DNA of 34,215 nucleotides from a bacterium (lineage in GTDB: Bacteria > Edwardsbacteria > AC1 > EtOH8): assembly GCA_030655055.1 (NCBI GenBank), contig JAURWH010000186.1, positions 1-34,215 on the forward strand, in the 5' to 3' direction. Positions 24,097-30,540 of this stretch are shown one piece after another. Positions within the stretch are counted from its first letter, which is position 1. Every line of letters starts with the position of its first letter. The position numbers and the translations under genes are program-made. The notes under the pieces are model-generated. The model was not told the origin of the DNA. It did no database searches and saw only the letters and a program-made list of their open reading frames with translations.

Positions 24097-27000
24097 GGCC
24101 GCACCTCCTTGACATCGCCGTCCAGATAGACGATCCTTCCCTCCGATTTCCGGCCGGGGAAAATTCCCGCCAGGGCCGCCAGATATCCCCGCACCTGGGC
24201 CTGGTGCTGCGCCTCCTGCCTGGGGTCATCGGCCCGGCCGGTTTTAAAATCCAGCACCGTGACCGTATTTCCGCCCTTTACCAGACGGTCCACCCGCAGC
24301 AGTTCTCCGCCAGCACCCACCAGCTGGGCCTCGCAGAGCGCGGACTGGCCCTCTATTTTGGCAAAGAAGGGGGCCACCTCCCGGCGCTCCATCAGGGTCT
24401 TGACCTGCTCCGCCATGGCCTTGATGTCCCGGCCCGGGACCAGCACCTGGTGGCGGCGGGCCAAAGCCAATAGCCTGGCATCCATATCCTCCGGCAGGGT
24501 TTGCATACCCTCCAGCAATTTGTGATAAAACTGGCCCAGCCGGGCCTTGAGATATCTCTCCCCCTCCCAGGATTGCTCCGGCTCCCAGTCCGCGCCCGGC
24601 TCCGTCCCCCGCCCGATCGATGGCTGGTCGGGTATGGCCAAAACCTCTTTTTGGGAAAGTGTTTCCTTGTGTCCCCGATCTATCAACGGGAAAAGCCTGG
24701 GATACCATGACTCTTTGGATTTGCCCGGTTTGCCTGCGGCCCCGTCCTTTTTTGGCTGGGGCACCTTGAAGATCACCAGGTTGTATAGTTCATGGCGGGC
24801 CCGGGTGCAGACCACATACAGTGAGTTGAGTTCCTGCACCTGGTCATCAGCCAGAAACTCGTCCTGCAAAACCGCCAGATCAGGGGAATACCCCCTGGTG
24901 CGGCCGGCGATGTCTTTGGTGATCTTGTAGAGGGTTATCTCCTCGCCGGTTTTTCCGTAATAGACCCGGCGGCTGTCCCCGGCCTCGTCGTACAGGAGAT
25001 TTATCACCACCGGAAAACCCAAACCCTTGGACTTGTGAAAGCTCATCAGCTGCACCGCCGGAACATTCTCCGGCAGCTCCAGGGAAAAAAGCTCCGGCTC
25101 CGGCCGCTGGCAGGTTTCCAGAAAATCCTTGAGGCTGCCCCGGCCCTTTGACTCCGCCTGGTTGACGGTCTCCAAAAGCTTCAGCAGGGCCGCCGCCTCG
25201 TCCGGGAAATTTTGGAAAACGCCCAAGCGTCCCAGGGCCAGGCAGACCAGGTCGTACAGGGGATAGTACCCGGCCAGCCGGTAGAGGTCGCTGAAGAACG
25301 TTTCCCAGACCGGGGCGAACCTGGGGTCCCGGCGGCATTCCTGATAATGGTATCCGTGCGGACCGGCCTTCTGCCCCGCCAAAAGCAGGATGTCATCGGC
25401 CAGGGCCTGGCTCCATTCCAGCCCGGCCGTTTGGACGGCCGCGGCCAAAAGCCGGCCCCGGACCACCGAACCCCAGGCCAGGTTGTCGATGGGCGAATCC
25501 AGAAAGCGCAGCAGGTCCAAAAGCTCGGCCACCGCCCGGCGCCGGCGGATGTCCAGCCCGCCGGAGGACGAGGCCGGGATGCCGGCCTGGGTCAGCCAGT
25601 CGATGGCCTGTCCCAGATGCTTGTTCTTGGGGGCCAGCACCGCGATGTCCTGGGGCCGGTAACCCCGGACCAGCACCTCCCGGACTATTGAAAGCAGCGC
25701 CTCCCGCTCCGGCTCCTGGTCATTAATACTTGCAGTTTCGGATTCATTGGCAGTTGGATCAGCACTCTGATCAGTATCAAACTCTGCGGCATTTTCAGGA
25801 TCGCCTTCGCTCTCCGCCTCCCCGTAGCCTGCCGCCCCCTTGGGAATGTGCACGGTCCGGACATAGCCCCGGTTGGCCGTTTTCTCCGACGGCCGCTGGA
25901 CATAGGTCAAAAGCCCGGTGCGGTCGGGGCCCAAAACCCCCTCCCCGATCAGCTGGTTCAGATTGTGATGGAAGGCCTGCTCCACGTATTCCAGGATCAC
26001 CTGGCCGCAGCGGAAGTTTTCCTCCAACCCGCCCACCTGCGAACTATCGGTCACGCTGGCCGGCAGCCAGACCGGCGGTTTGCTCTTCCCCTGAATATCA
26101 TCCTGAAGCTGTTTCATTATCTTGTAATCGGCCTTGCGGAACAAGTAGATGGCCTGTTTGAGGTCGCCCACCAAAAAGGCCGAGCCGCCCGAGGCCAGGG
26201 CCTCGGCCAGCAGCGGGTGCAGGCTGCGCCACTGGGCCAGGTCGGTGTCCTGGAACTCGTCGATCAGGTAATGGCAGAGTTTGGCCCCCAAAGCCAGGTA
26301 GATCCCGGGGATCATCTCCTGGTCCAGCTGCCGGGAAAGTTTCCGGGCGATGTCGTCGATGTGGATCACCCCCCGGCGCCGCTTGGTCTGCTCCAATATC
26401 TGCTTGAAATGGTGGTAGGGCTGGCCGTAGGCGGCATAGTGGCTTTCAGCCTGGGCCACGGCCAGACCGGCCGCCACCGGCCCCAGTTTCCCCCAAAGCT
26501 CCTTGGTCGATTCATGGACGGCCAGCTTGTCTTTGGGGCACTTTCCCTTGAGCATCGGGGTATGTCCGTTGTGGTAGGTGGTCCTGGCCAGTATCTTGTC
26601 CACATCCCCCTGCTCCAGGTATGAGGCAAAGGCGTCGGCCTTCATTTCAAATCCTTGATCATGGGCGATGCCGCAGATCTGCCAGTAGACATCATTGATG
26701 ATCCCCAGGCAGCGGTCTCTTTCGGCGGTCCGGTCGTTGAAGGCAAACTGCCCCGACTCCTTGGCCTCGATGACCAGAAATTTTTCGAAACTTTCGCGCA
26801 TCAGGGGCTGGGGGTTCCAGGCGAAGCTGCCGCCGGAGGCGTTGAGCAGTTCCAGGAACCGGCCCATCACCGCGGTCAGATCCTGGTCCCGGCCGGCCTG
26901 CTTCAACAGCAGGTCCAGGGAATAGTCCAGCAGTTCGCCGTAGCTGGTGGTCACCTGAAAATCCGGCCGGAAGCCCAGCTCCCGGGCCGAGGCCTGGGCC

Positions 27001-27386
27001 AGCCGGTTGGTAAAGCTGTCTATGGTCTGGACCTGGAAATCGGAAAAGTGCTCTATCACCCGGTCCACCATCCCAAAGGCCAGGCCCGGTATTTCCTTGG
27101 ACTCCGTCTCCAGCAGGCCGGCAGTTTGTTTTAAAAGCTCTTCGTCGCCGCCCAGGGCCAGCTCCTTCAGCCAGCTTAATATCCGCTGCTTCATCTCCCG
27201 GGCCGCGTTGTTGGTGAAGGTGATGGCCAGCAGATGGGGCAGCTGGTTGTGCTCGATCCGGGAGGACAGCAGGAACTGCACGAAGCGGCTGGCCAGGGCG
27301 TGGGTCTTGCCCGAGCCGGCCGAGGCTTCGATCAACAGCAGGTGGGGAAACCGGTAGAGGCTGTCTTTTTCCAATACTTGGGGCAT
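24093..27386 (-). CDS. addA: AddA-like helicase-nuclease subunit (UvrD/PcrA family)
   Basis: ATP-driven 3'-5' helicase and nuclease of the AddAB complex. I start at the ATG at 27386 (1097 aa), where AAGGAG lies 8 nt upstream; a frame reaching 27458 begins with the TTG of the -35 hexamer. Walker A is ASAGSGKT (residues 21-28), motif Ia is AITFTNNAAREMKQRI, Walker B is LIDEFQDTD (about 374-382), and VQLMSFHKSKGLGFPVVI is the motif V-type segment. The C-terminal PD-(D/E)XK nuclease has D1033 (RVDRLV), D1046 and K1048 (LDFKTG). An acidic low-complexity insert (about residues 530-570) is unusual. Two nuclease domains, one per subunit, identify AddAB rather than RecBCD. Confidence 0.9.
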   Translation of the reverse strand: MPQVLEKDSLYRFPHLLLIEASAGSGKTHALASRFVQFLLSSRIEHNQLPHLLAITFTNNAAREMKQRILSWLKELALGGDEELLKQTAGLLETESKEIPGLAFGMVDRVIEHFSDFQVQTIDSFTNRLAQASARELGFRPDFQVTTSYGELLDYSLDLLLKQAGRDQDLTAVMGRFLELLNASGGSFAWNPQPLMRESFEKFLVIEAKESGQFAFNDRTAERDRCLGIINDVYWQICGIAHDQGFEMKADAFASYLEQGDVDKILARTTYHNGHTPMLKGKCPKDKLAVHESTKELWGKLGPVAAGLAVAQAESHYAAYGQPYHHFKQILEQTKRRRGVIHIDDIARKLSRQLDQEMIPGIYLALGAKLCHYLIDEFQDTDLAQWRSLHPLLAEALASGGSAFLVGDLKQAIYLFRKADYKIMKQLQDDIQGKSKPPVWLPASVTDSSQVGGLEENFRCGQVILEYVEQAFHHNLNQLIGEGVLGPDRTGLLTYVQRPSEKTANRGYVRTVHIPKGAAGYGEAESEGDPENAAEFDTDQSADPTANESETASINDQEPEREALLSIVREVLVRGYRPQDIAVLAPKNKHLGQAIDWLTQAGIPASSSGGLDIRRRRAVAELLDLLRFLDSPIDNLAWGSVVRGRLLAAAVQTAGLEWSQALADDILLLAGQKAGPHGYHYQECRRDPRFAPVWETFFSDLYRLAGYYPLYDLVCLALGRLGVFQNFPDEAAALLKLLETVNQAESKGRGSLKDFLETCQRPEPELFSLELPENVPAVQLMSFHKSKGLGFPVVINLLYDEAGDSRRVYYGKTGEEITLYKITKDIAGRTRGYSPDLAVLQDEFLADDQVQELNSLYVVCTRARHELYNLVIFKVPQPKKDGAAGKPGKSKESWYPRLFPLIDRGHKETLSQKEVLAIPDQPSIGRGTEPGADWEPEQSWEGERYLKARLGQFYHKLLEGMQTLPEDMDARLLALARRHQVLVPGRDIKAMAEQVKTLMERREVAPFFAKIEGQSALCEAQLVGAGGELLRVDRLVKGGNTVTVLDFKTGRADDPRQEAQHQAQVRGYLAALAGIFPGRKSEGRIVYLDGDVKEVRP

Positions 27387-27428
27387 CTGCTTGCTCCTTT
27401 TGGTTTGGTCTTTAAACCGCCGTTTCCT

Positions 27429-27458
27429 AATATACCAGTTAAGAGGCGGGATAGTCAA
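27429..27458 (-). promoter_or_regulatory. Sigma-70-like promoter of addAB
   Basis: On the minus strand TTGACT (27453-27458), an 18-bp spacer, then TATATT (27429-27434), about 43 bp upstream of the addA ATG. Confidence 0.7.
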
Positions 27459-27560
27459 GACCTCTTTTTAAAGGGTTGGAATACTTTTGATCCCGGGTTT
27501 AAATTGCCGCCTGCTCCCCGGTTCCCTTCAGTCATTTTACCGTCTGGGGATGACAAAATA

Positions 27561-27634
27561 CCGCCTGAATCCTGAAAACATCAGAACAGGCGGCAATAAA
27601 ATAAGCGGGGCCGCTGATGGCAGCCCCGCTTATT
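27561..27634 (-). terminator. Hairpins downstream of the tRNA-Ser genes
   Basis: A 12-bp stem (27600-27611 against 27623-27634) lies just past the 3' end of tRNA-Ser(GCU) and is followed by TTTTATTG on the minus strand. The plus side also carries a T-rich run. A second stem (CCGCCTG 27561-27567 with CAGGCGG 27587-27593) follows. The stretch 27459-27560 upstream of addA shows nothing else recognisable. Confidence 0.75.
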
Positions 27635-27654
27635 GATTTTTGTTTTTGACAATA

Positions 27655-27748
27655 TGGCGGAGGGGCAGGGATTTGAACCCTGGATACAGCTTTAAGGCCG
27701 TATAACGGTTTAGCAAACCGTCGCCTTCGGCCACTCGGCCACCCCTCC
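27655..27748 (-). tRNA. tRNA-Ser (anticodon GCU)
   Basis: On the minus strand the acceptor arms GGAGGGG and CCCCTCC, the D arm GGCCGAGTGGCCGAAGGC, an anticodon loop reading TTGCTAA, the long variable arm of class II tRNAs and the T arm CAGGGTTCAAATCCCTG are all present. The discriminator is G and the CCA end is encoded (27655-27657). It reads AGC and AGU serine codons. Confidence 0.96.
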
Positions 27749-27775
27749 GCAAATGAACCCTTGTGTTATTTATTT

Positions 27776-27835
27776 GTCTGGCCCGCCAGACGAGGCCTCA
27801 TGTTTGCCCGGTTTTTATATGGCGCAGTCTGGCGG
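27776..27835. repeat. Short inverted repeats between the tRNA-Ser genes
   Basis: CCGCCAGAC (27783-27791) is inverted at 27827-27835, and GTCTGG/CCAGAC (27776-27781, 27786-27791) forms a smaller nested hairpin. They border the damaged tRNA copy that begins at 27830. Confidence 0.5.
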
Positions 27836-27910
27836 AAGCGAGAGGATTCTCCGCCTGCGGCGGATCCGCCGTCGCTTGGCCAGTCCGAATTCCTGCCGGC
27901 GGAGAACCCC
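27830..27910 (-). pseudogene. 3' fragment of tRNA-Ser(UGA), split in the T loop by a 54-nt insert
   Basis: Bases 27830-27849 are identical to the last 20 nt of the intact tRNA-Ser(UGA), including CCA (27945-27964). Bases 27904-27910 (GAACCCC) continue the tRNA match. Between them lies a 54-nt insert (27850-27903); removing it restores the tRNA sequence GAGGATTC-GAACCCC exactly. Beyond 27910 the similarity ends in a hairpin (27904-27936). Confidence 0.75.
27850..27903. repeat. 54-nt palindromic insert in a tRNA T loop
   Basis: The insert begins TCCGCCTGCGGCGGA and ends GGCGGA, so its ends are inverted repeats (TCCGCC/GGCGGA). The CCGCC-NNN-GGCGG opening is shared with the two 35-nt inserts at 28312-28346 and 28366-28400. 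Confidence 0.7.
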
Positions 27911-27936
27911 GCAGATTTCATCTGCACCAGGGGTTC
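27904..27936. repeat. Hairpin carrying an inverted copy of the tRNA T arm
   Basis: GAACCCC-GCAGAT and ATCTGC-(ACCA)-GGGGTTC form a long hairpin just past the CCA end of tRNA-Ser(UGA). The 14-nt word at 27924-27937 is the exact inverse of 27964-27977 in the tRNA, so the trailer could pair with the T arm of the precursor. Confidence 0.6.
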
Positions 27937-27944
27937 GTCAATAA

Positions 27945-28032
27945 TGGCGGAAGCGAGAGGATTCGAACCCCTGGTGCCTTTCAGCACAACGGTTTTCAAG
28001 ACCGCCGCCATCGACCACTCGGCCACGCTTCC
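27945..28032 (-). tRNA. tRNA-Ser (anticodon UGA)
   Basis: On the minus strand the acceptor arms GGAAGCG and CGCTTCC pair, the D arm is GGCCGAGTGGTCGATGGC, the anticodon loop reads CTTGAAA (anticodon TGA), a long variable arm follows and the T arm is AGGGGTTCGAATCCTCT. Discriminator G and encoded CCA are present (27945-27948). It starts only 4 bp past the GIY-YIG stop codon, so both are probably on one transcript. Partial copies of this gene lie on both sides. Confidence 0.96.
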
Positions 28033-28036
28033 GGAG

Positions 28037-28294
28037 TTAGTTAGCCTTTTCTTCCTTTAAAATCAATCTTTTAAAGGCTTCTCCACCCTTATAGCTTTTT
28101 ATCTGCAACTCCCGACGATATGCAGCCTGTTTCGTTTCGTGGATCTCGCTATACAACAGAACAAATGGACCTTTGTTTCTTAGAGACCTGGTTTTCCCCG
28201 CGCAATGTTCTTCTAACCTTCGTACAATATCAGCTGTGTGGCCGATGTAGTACCTCCCATTGCCTTGACATTTTATCACATAGGTATAATACAT
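28037..28294 (-). CDS. Small GIY-YIG nuclease domain protein
   Basis: An 85-aa stand-alone GIY-YIG protein (MYYTYVIKCQ...). The GIY-like tyrosine lies in YTYV, the YIG motif is Y16-I17-G18 in RYYIGHT, the catalytic arginine is R25 or R26 in RRLEEH, and the metal-binding glutamate is E62 in YRRELQIK. Length matches the minimal YhbQ/UvrC-N-like class. Its coding sequence is visibly less GC-rich than its neighbours. It is placed between a 5' fragment of tRNA-Ser(UGA), which ends about 11 bp before its ATG, and an intact tRNA-Ser(UGA), which begins 4 bp after its stop. No Shine-Dalgarno sequence is seen. A role as a tRNA-targeting mobile endonuclease is inference; relatives are mostly uncharacterised. 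Confidence 0.88.
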   Translation of the reverse strand: MYYTYVIKCQGNGRYYIGHTADIVRRLEEHCAGKTRSLRNKGPFVLLYSEIHETKQAAYRRELQIKSYKGGEAFKRLILKEEKAN

Positions 28295-28311
28295 TTAACT
28301 TTACAGGTTTT

Positions 28312-28346
28312 TGCCGCCGTTGGCGACACCCCGCCACAGGCGGTGG
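28312..28346. repeat. 35-nt palindromic insert, copy A (anticodon loop)
   Basis: This 35-nt GC-rich element holds two small hairpins (CCGCC-GTT-GGCG and CCGCC-ACA-GGCGG) and ends GCGGTGG. It aligns over its whole length with copy B at 28366-28400 (same ends, central ACCCCGC). It interrupts the tRNA copy between the second and third anticodon bases. Confidence 0.7.
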
Positions 28347-28365
28347 CAAGACCGCCGCCATCGAC

Positions 28366-28400
28366 TCACCGCCAAAGGCGGGACCCCGCTGCTGCGGTGG
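28366..28400. repeat. 35-nt palindromic insert, copy B (D loop)
   Basis: The element starts TCACCGCC and ends GCGGTGG, giving CACCGC/GCGGTG terminal inverted repeats, with internal CCGCC-AAA-GGCGG. Removing it joins the two tRNA pieces without a missing or extra base. Confidence 0.75.
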
Positions 28401-28485
28401 CACTCGGCCACGCTTCCCGTGAACTTACCCTTATTTTATCACTTAAAATACTGGCCTGTCAATCACTTTTTACGGGCCGGCTGAA

Positions 28486-28989
28486 TTATGCCGTAGTAAA
28501 GATTCTCCCAATCTCACCCACGTACATCCTATGGTAATCCTTTTTGGGATAGTTCTTTTCGATCCCCGGGATCAAAAACTTCTTGGGATCAAGGTCGTCA
28601 AAGTATATTTTCCGGCATTCCAGCACCATTCGGGCTTCCTTGAAATAAACATTGCCCTTGGGGGTAAAAATCGGCGTCAGCCCGGCCTCTTTGACCTTGT
28701 CGCCGTCCCGCCCCGACTTGGTGCCGCAGATCTTAAGGGCCGGGCGGCACTTTTTCCCGAAGAACGACAGGGTAAAGTCCTGGTATTTGTTGGTGAACTT
28801 GTAGGTATGGCGGGTGGGCCTCACAAAGACCACGGCGATGGGCTTGTTCCAAAGTATTCCCAGGGTTCCCCAGGCGCAGGTCATGGTGTTGTAGTCGCCC
28901 TTTTTTCCGGCGGTCAGCAGGAACCATTCGTCCTCCATCAGGGTGAAGGGATTGAACTTGAGTTTTTTGGGATCAAGTTTTTTCAGCAT
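28486..28989 (-). CDS. Flavin reductase-like (FMN-binding split-barrel) protein
   Basis: The 167-aa protein resembles the flavin reductase-like domain family, which binds FMN in a split barrel: NPFTLMEDEWFLLTAGKKGD, YNTMTCAWGTLGILWNKPIAVVFVRPTRHT, and FTLSFFG near residue 72. Members include flavin reductases and FMN-binding proteins of anaerobes, so the exact reaction is open. The ATG at 28989 lacks a strong ribosome binding site. It is the last gene of a minus-strand group that includes the STAS-like gene and korB, 42 bp after the former with a low-complexity repeat between. No terminator is evident after it. Confidence 0.75.
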   Translation of the reverse strand: MLKKLDPKKLKFNPFTLMEDEWFLLTAGKKGDYNTMTCAWGTLGILWNKPIAVVFVRPTRHTYKFTNKYQDFTLSFFGKKCRPALKICGTKSGRDGDKVKEAGLTPIFTPKGNVYFKEARMVLECRKIYFDDLDPKKFLIPGIEKNYPKKDYHRMYVGEIGRIFTTA

Positions 28990-29016
28990 ATTCTCTGTTC
29001 AGTTTAGCGTTCATTG

Positions 29017-29032
29017 TTCATTGTTAACTGTT
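29017..29032. repeat. 16-nt direct repeat TTCATTGTTAACTGTT, copy 1
   Basis: Identical to 34123-34138. Both lie in short gaps between minus-strand genes within longer runs of TTCATTG words. Confidence 0.6.
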
Positions 29033-29397
29033 TATAGTTGTCCCGCCAGCCAGTCCAGGGCCTTTTCCCGGTCACCGAACATCTCGATATGGCGGCCCGA
29101 AAGTTTTATCAGGGACTGTAGCACTATCCGTTTGATCCCGGATACCCCCACCGCGGCGCTGGCCAATATGTGCGGGGTGACTGTTTTAGAGAACTGCTTC
29201 ATGGCGTCCACCGCCTGGGTGGTGTAATGGGCCTTGGTGACGTCGGACAAAAGCCGCACCGATTTGGGCGGCTGTTGCAGGATAAGGGCCTGGGCCTGTT
29301 GAAAGGCCTCGATGTTCTCCTCGGCGCTGTGGGAGTGACTGACGTCCAGGGATAGTATCCTTGCCCCTTTGTGTTCTATGAAACCTACTTTTGCCAT
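29032..29397 (-). CDS. STAS/SpoIIAA-like small protein
   Basis: The 121-aa protein has the alternating strand-helix pattern of SpoIIAA/SEC14-like domains: GARILSLDVSHS, AQALILQQPPKSVRLLSDVTKAHY, ILASAAVGVSGIKRIVLQSLIKLSG and a C-terminal EKALDWLAGQL. Such proteins often bind partners or small lipids, but no function is assigned. AAGGA overlapping the end of korB serves its ATG, and only 9 bp separate the genes, so the two are co-transcribed. A regulatory or accessory link to the oxidoreductase is speculation. Confidence 0.65.
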   Translation of the reverse strand: MAKVGFIEHKGARILSLDVSHSHSAEENIEAFQQAQALILQQPPKSVRLLSDVTKAHYTTQAVDAMKQFSKTVTPHILASAAVGVSGIKRIVLQSLIKLSGRHIEMFGDREKALDWLAGQL

Positions 29398-29406
29398 TGT
29401 TCTTCC

Positions 29407-30261
29407 TTAGTTGAATTGTGCGCTGAGTTTTTTTCTTTGCGAAGGATCGGCCGCCTGTTTGACCAGCGGGCCGGGCTTCAATTGGGGCAGCAGGGTTTCC
29501 AGGGGAAGCCTGTCATTCTTATAAATGATGCCCAAAGGTATCCTGTCCCCCCACTCCAAGGCCCTGGCAAAGGCTTTTTGCCGGTCTGAAGGATCGTATT
29601 CCGGCTCCAGTTGGTAGACCCGTTCTTTGTACCATTGAAAGGTGTTAAGCTTGTTGAAAGTGACGCAGGGCTGGAGGATGTCCACCAGGGCAAAGCCGGG
29701 GTGCTTGATGGCGGCAGCGATCAGCTCCGCCAGACTGTCGGAATCCCCGGCAAAACCCCGGGCTACTAAACTGCAGTCGGCGGCAATGGCCAAAGCCAGC
29801 GGATGCTCCGGGGCGTTGTAATTGCCGAAGGGGGTGGTGCCGGTCACCAGGCCTCCTTCCGAGGTGGGAGAGGTCTGGCCCTTGGTCAGTCCGTAGATCT
29901 GGTTGTCGTGGACCAGATAGGTGATCCCCGGGTTGCGCCGCATGGCATGGACGAAGTGGTTGCCGCCCTCGGCGTAACCGTCCCCGTCCCCGCCCTCGGC
30001 GATGACCTGCAGGCCGTGGTTGGCCAGCTTGATGCCGGTGGCCACGGGAAGGGTCCGCCCGTGCAGGCCGTTGAACAGGTTGCATTTCAGGTAATGCGGC
30101 AGCTTGGGGGCCTGGCCGATCCCTGAGGAGAACATCACCTGATGGGGGGCGATGTCCAGCGAGGCCAGGGCCTGCTTGACCGCCTTAAGGATGGCGAAAT
30201 TGTAGCAGCCTGGGCACCAGGCGCTTTGGTCTTCGCTTTTATATATGTTTACATCCAGCAT
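29407..30261 (-). CDS. korB: 2-oxoacid:ferredoxin oxidoreductase, beta (TPP-binding) subunit
   Basis: Catalytic thiamine-diphosphate subunit of a KorAB-type enzyme that interconverts a 2-oxoacid and CoA with an acyl-CoA, CO2 and reduced ferredoxin. The 284-aa protein has WCPGC with C16 and C19 (iron-sulfur ligands), GLHGRTLPVATGIKLAN, the TPP motif EGGDGDGYAEGGNHF (GDGD at 91-94), DNQIYGLTKGQTSPTS, and C199 in LQPCVTFN. The usual SGIGC cysteine is Q50 (SGIGQAPKLPHY), and C60 may substitute. 2-Oxoglutarate is the likely substrate, though other 2-oxoacids are possible. Its alpha-gamma partner lies upstream on the same strand but is separated by about 1.07 kb containing an AT-rich gene. Confidence 0.88.
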   Translation of the reverse strand: MLDVNIYKSEDQSAWCPGCYNFAILKAVKQALASLDIAPHQVMFSSGIGQAPKLPHYLKCNLFNGLHGRTLPVATGIKLANHGLQVIAEGGDGDGYAEGGNHFVHAMRRNPGITYLVHDNQIYGLTKGQTSPTSEGGLVTGTTPFGNYNAPEHPLALAIAADCSLVARGFAGDSDSLAELIAAAIKHPGFALVDILQPCVTFNKLNTFQWYKERVYQLEPEYDPSDRQKAFARALEWGDRIPLGIIYKNDRLPLETLLPQLKPGPLVKQAADPSQRKKLSAQFN

Positions 30262-30540
30262 AATTTACCATTTCTTATTAGGAAACCAGGAAGACAGGAA
30301 TTACTTTGAGATCACCCTTTTTACGTCCAATGTCAACTTGCCGAAATTCAATAATAATCATGTTCTATCGTAAAGTTTTTGGACAGGATATTACAGTTGC
30401 ATTTTGAAGGCGAAATTTTAAATATTTATTGCTGCACTATCTTTGGTCTTATTTTGTTACTGCTGTCGGGAGGCAGGTTTACGAAATCCGTGTCCTTAAC
30501 TTCCTGGAATGCAAACCGGCTTGTTGTGCACAGTAATTAA
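30262..30540. other. AT-rich intergenic region with a short repeat
   Basis: Apart from the 23-nt repeat at 30280-30302 I see no gene, clear promoter or hairpin here. Base composition is much more AT-rich than the flanking kor genes and resembles the inserted gene upstream. Confidence 0.5.
30280..30302. repeat. Boundary repeat AGGAAACCAGGAAGACAGG, left copy
   Basis: The inverse complement resembles the two right-hand copies at 31234-31259 and 31299-31324 (TTTCCTG..TTC.TGGTTTCCT). The copies bracket the AT-rich gene between korB and korA. Confidence 0.6.

Larger units (their letters stand above)
28306..28417 (-). pseudogene. 5' fragment of tRNA-Ser(UGA) split by two 35-nt palindromic inserts
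   Basis: Bases 28401-28417 and 28347-28365 match, in order and exactly, the first 36 nt of the intact tRNA (28016-28032 and 27997-28015). GGTTTT at 28306-28311 continues it for six more bases (tRNA nt 37-42). The three pieces are separated by 35-nt inserts in the D loop and inside the anticodon. Nothing of the variable arm, T arm or 3' acceptor strand is present; the GIY-YIG gene begins instead. Confidence 0.8.

Noticed and set aside
27387-27458. Longer addA frame starting at 27458
   Set aside because: The initiating TTG is the -35 hexamer; the ATG at 27386 has a strong ribosome binding site.
27753-28060. Overlapping small frames (60-99 aa) across the tRNA-Ser region, including one reading ARGFEPLVPFSTTVFKTAAIDHS
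   Set aside because: These are translations of tRNA-Ser and its fragments, a common annotation artefact.
27776-28417. CRISPR array
   Set aside because: Repeats in this segment are tRNA pieces and palindromic inserts of unequal spacing, with no regular repeat-spacer pattern and no cas genes.
27655-28417. Integrase-type genomic island at the tRNA-Ser genes
   Set aside because: No integrase gene is present, and the duplicated part is the 5' half of the tRNA rather than the 3' end that tyrosine integrases usually duplicate.
28120-28537. Plus-strand frames of about 100 aa opposite the GIY-YIG gene and tRNA fragment
   Set aside because: They are antisense to the GIY-YIG gene and run through the tRNA fragment and palindromic inserts.
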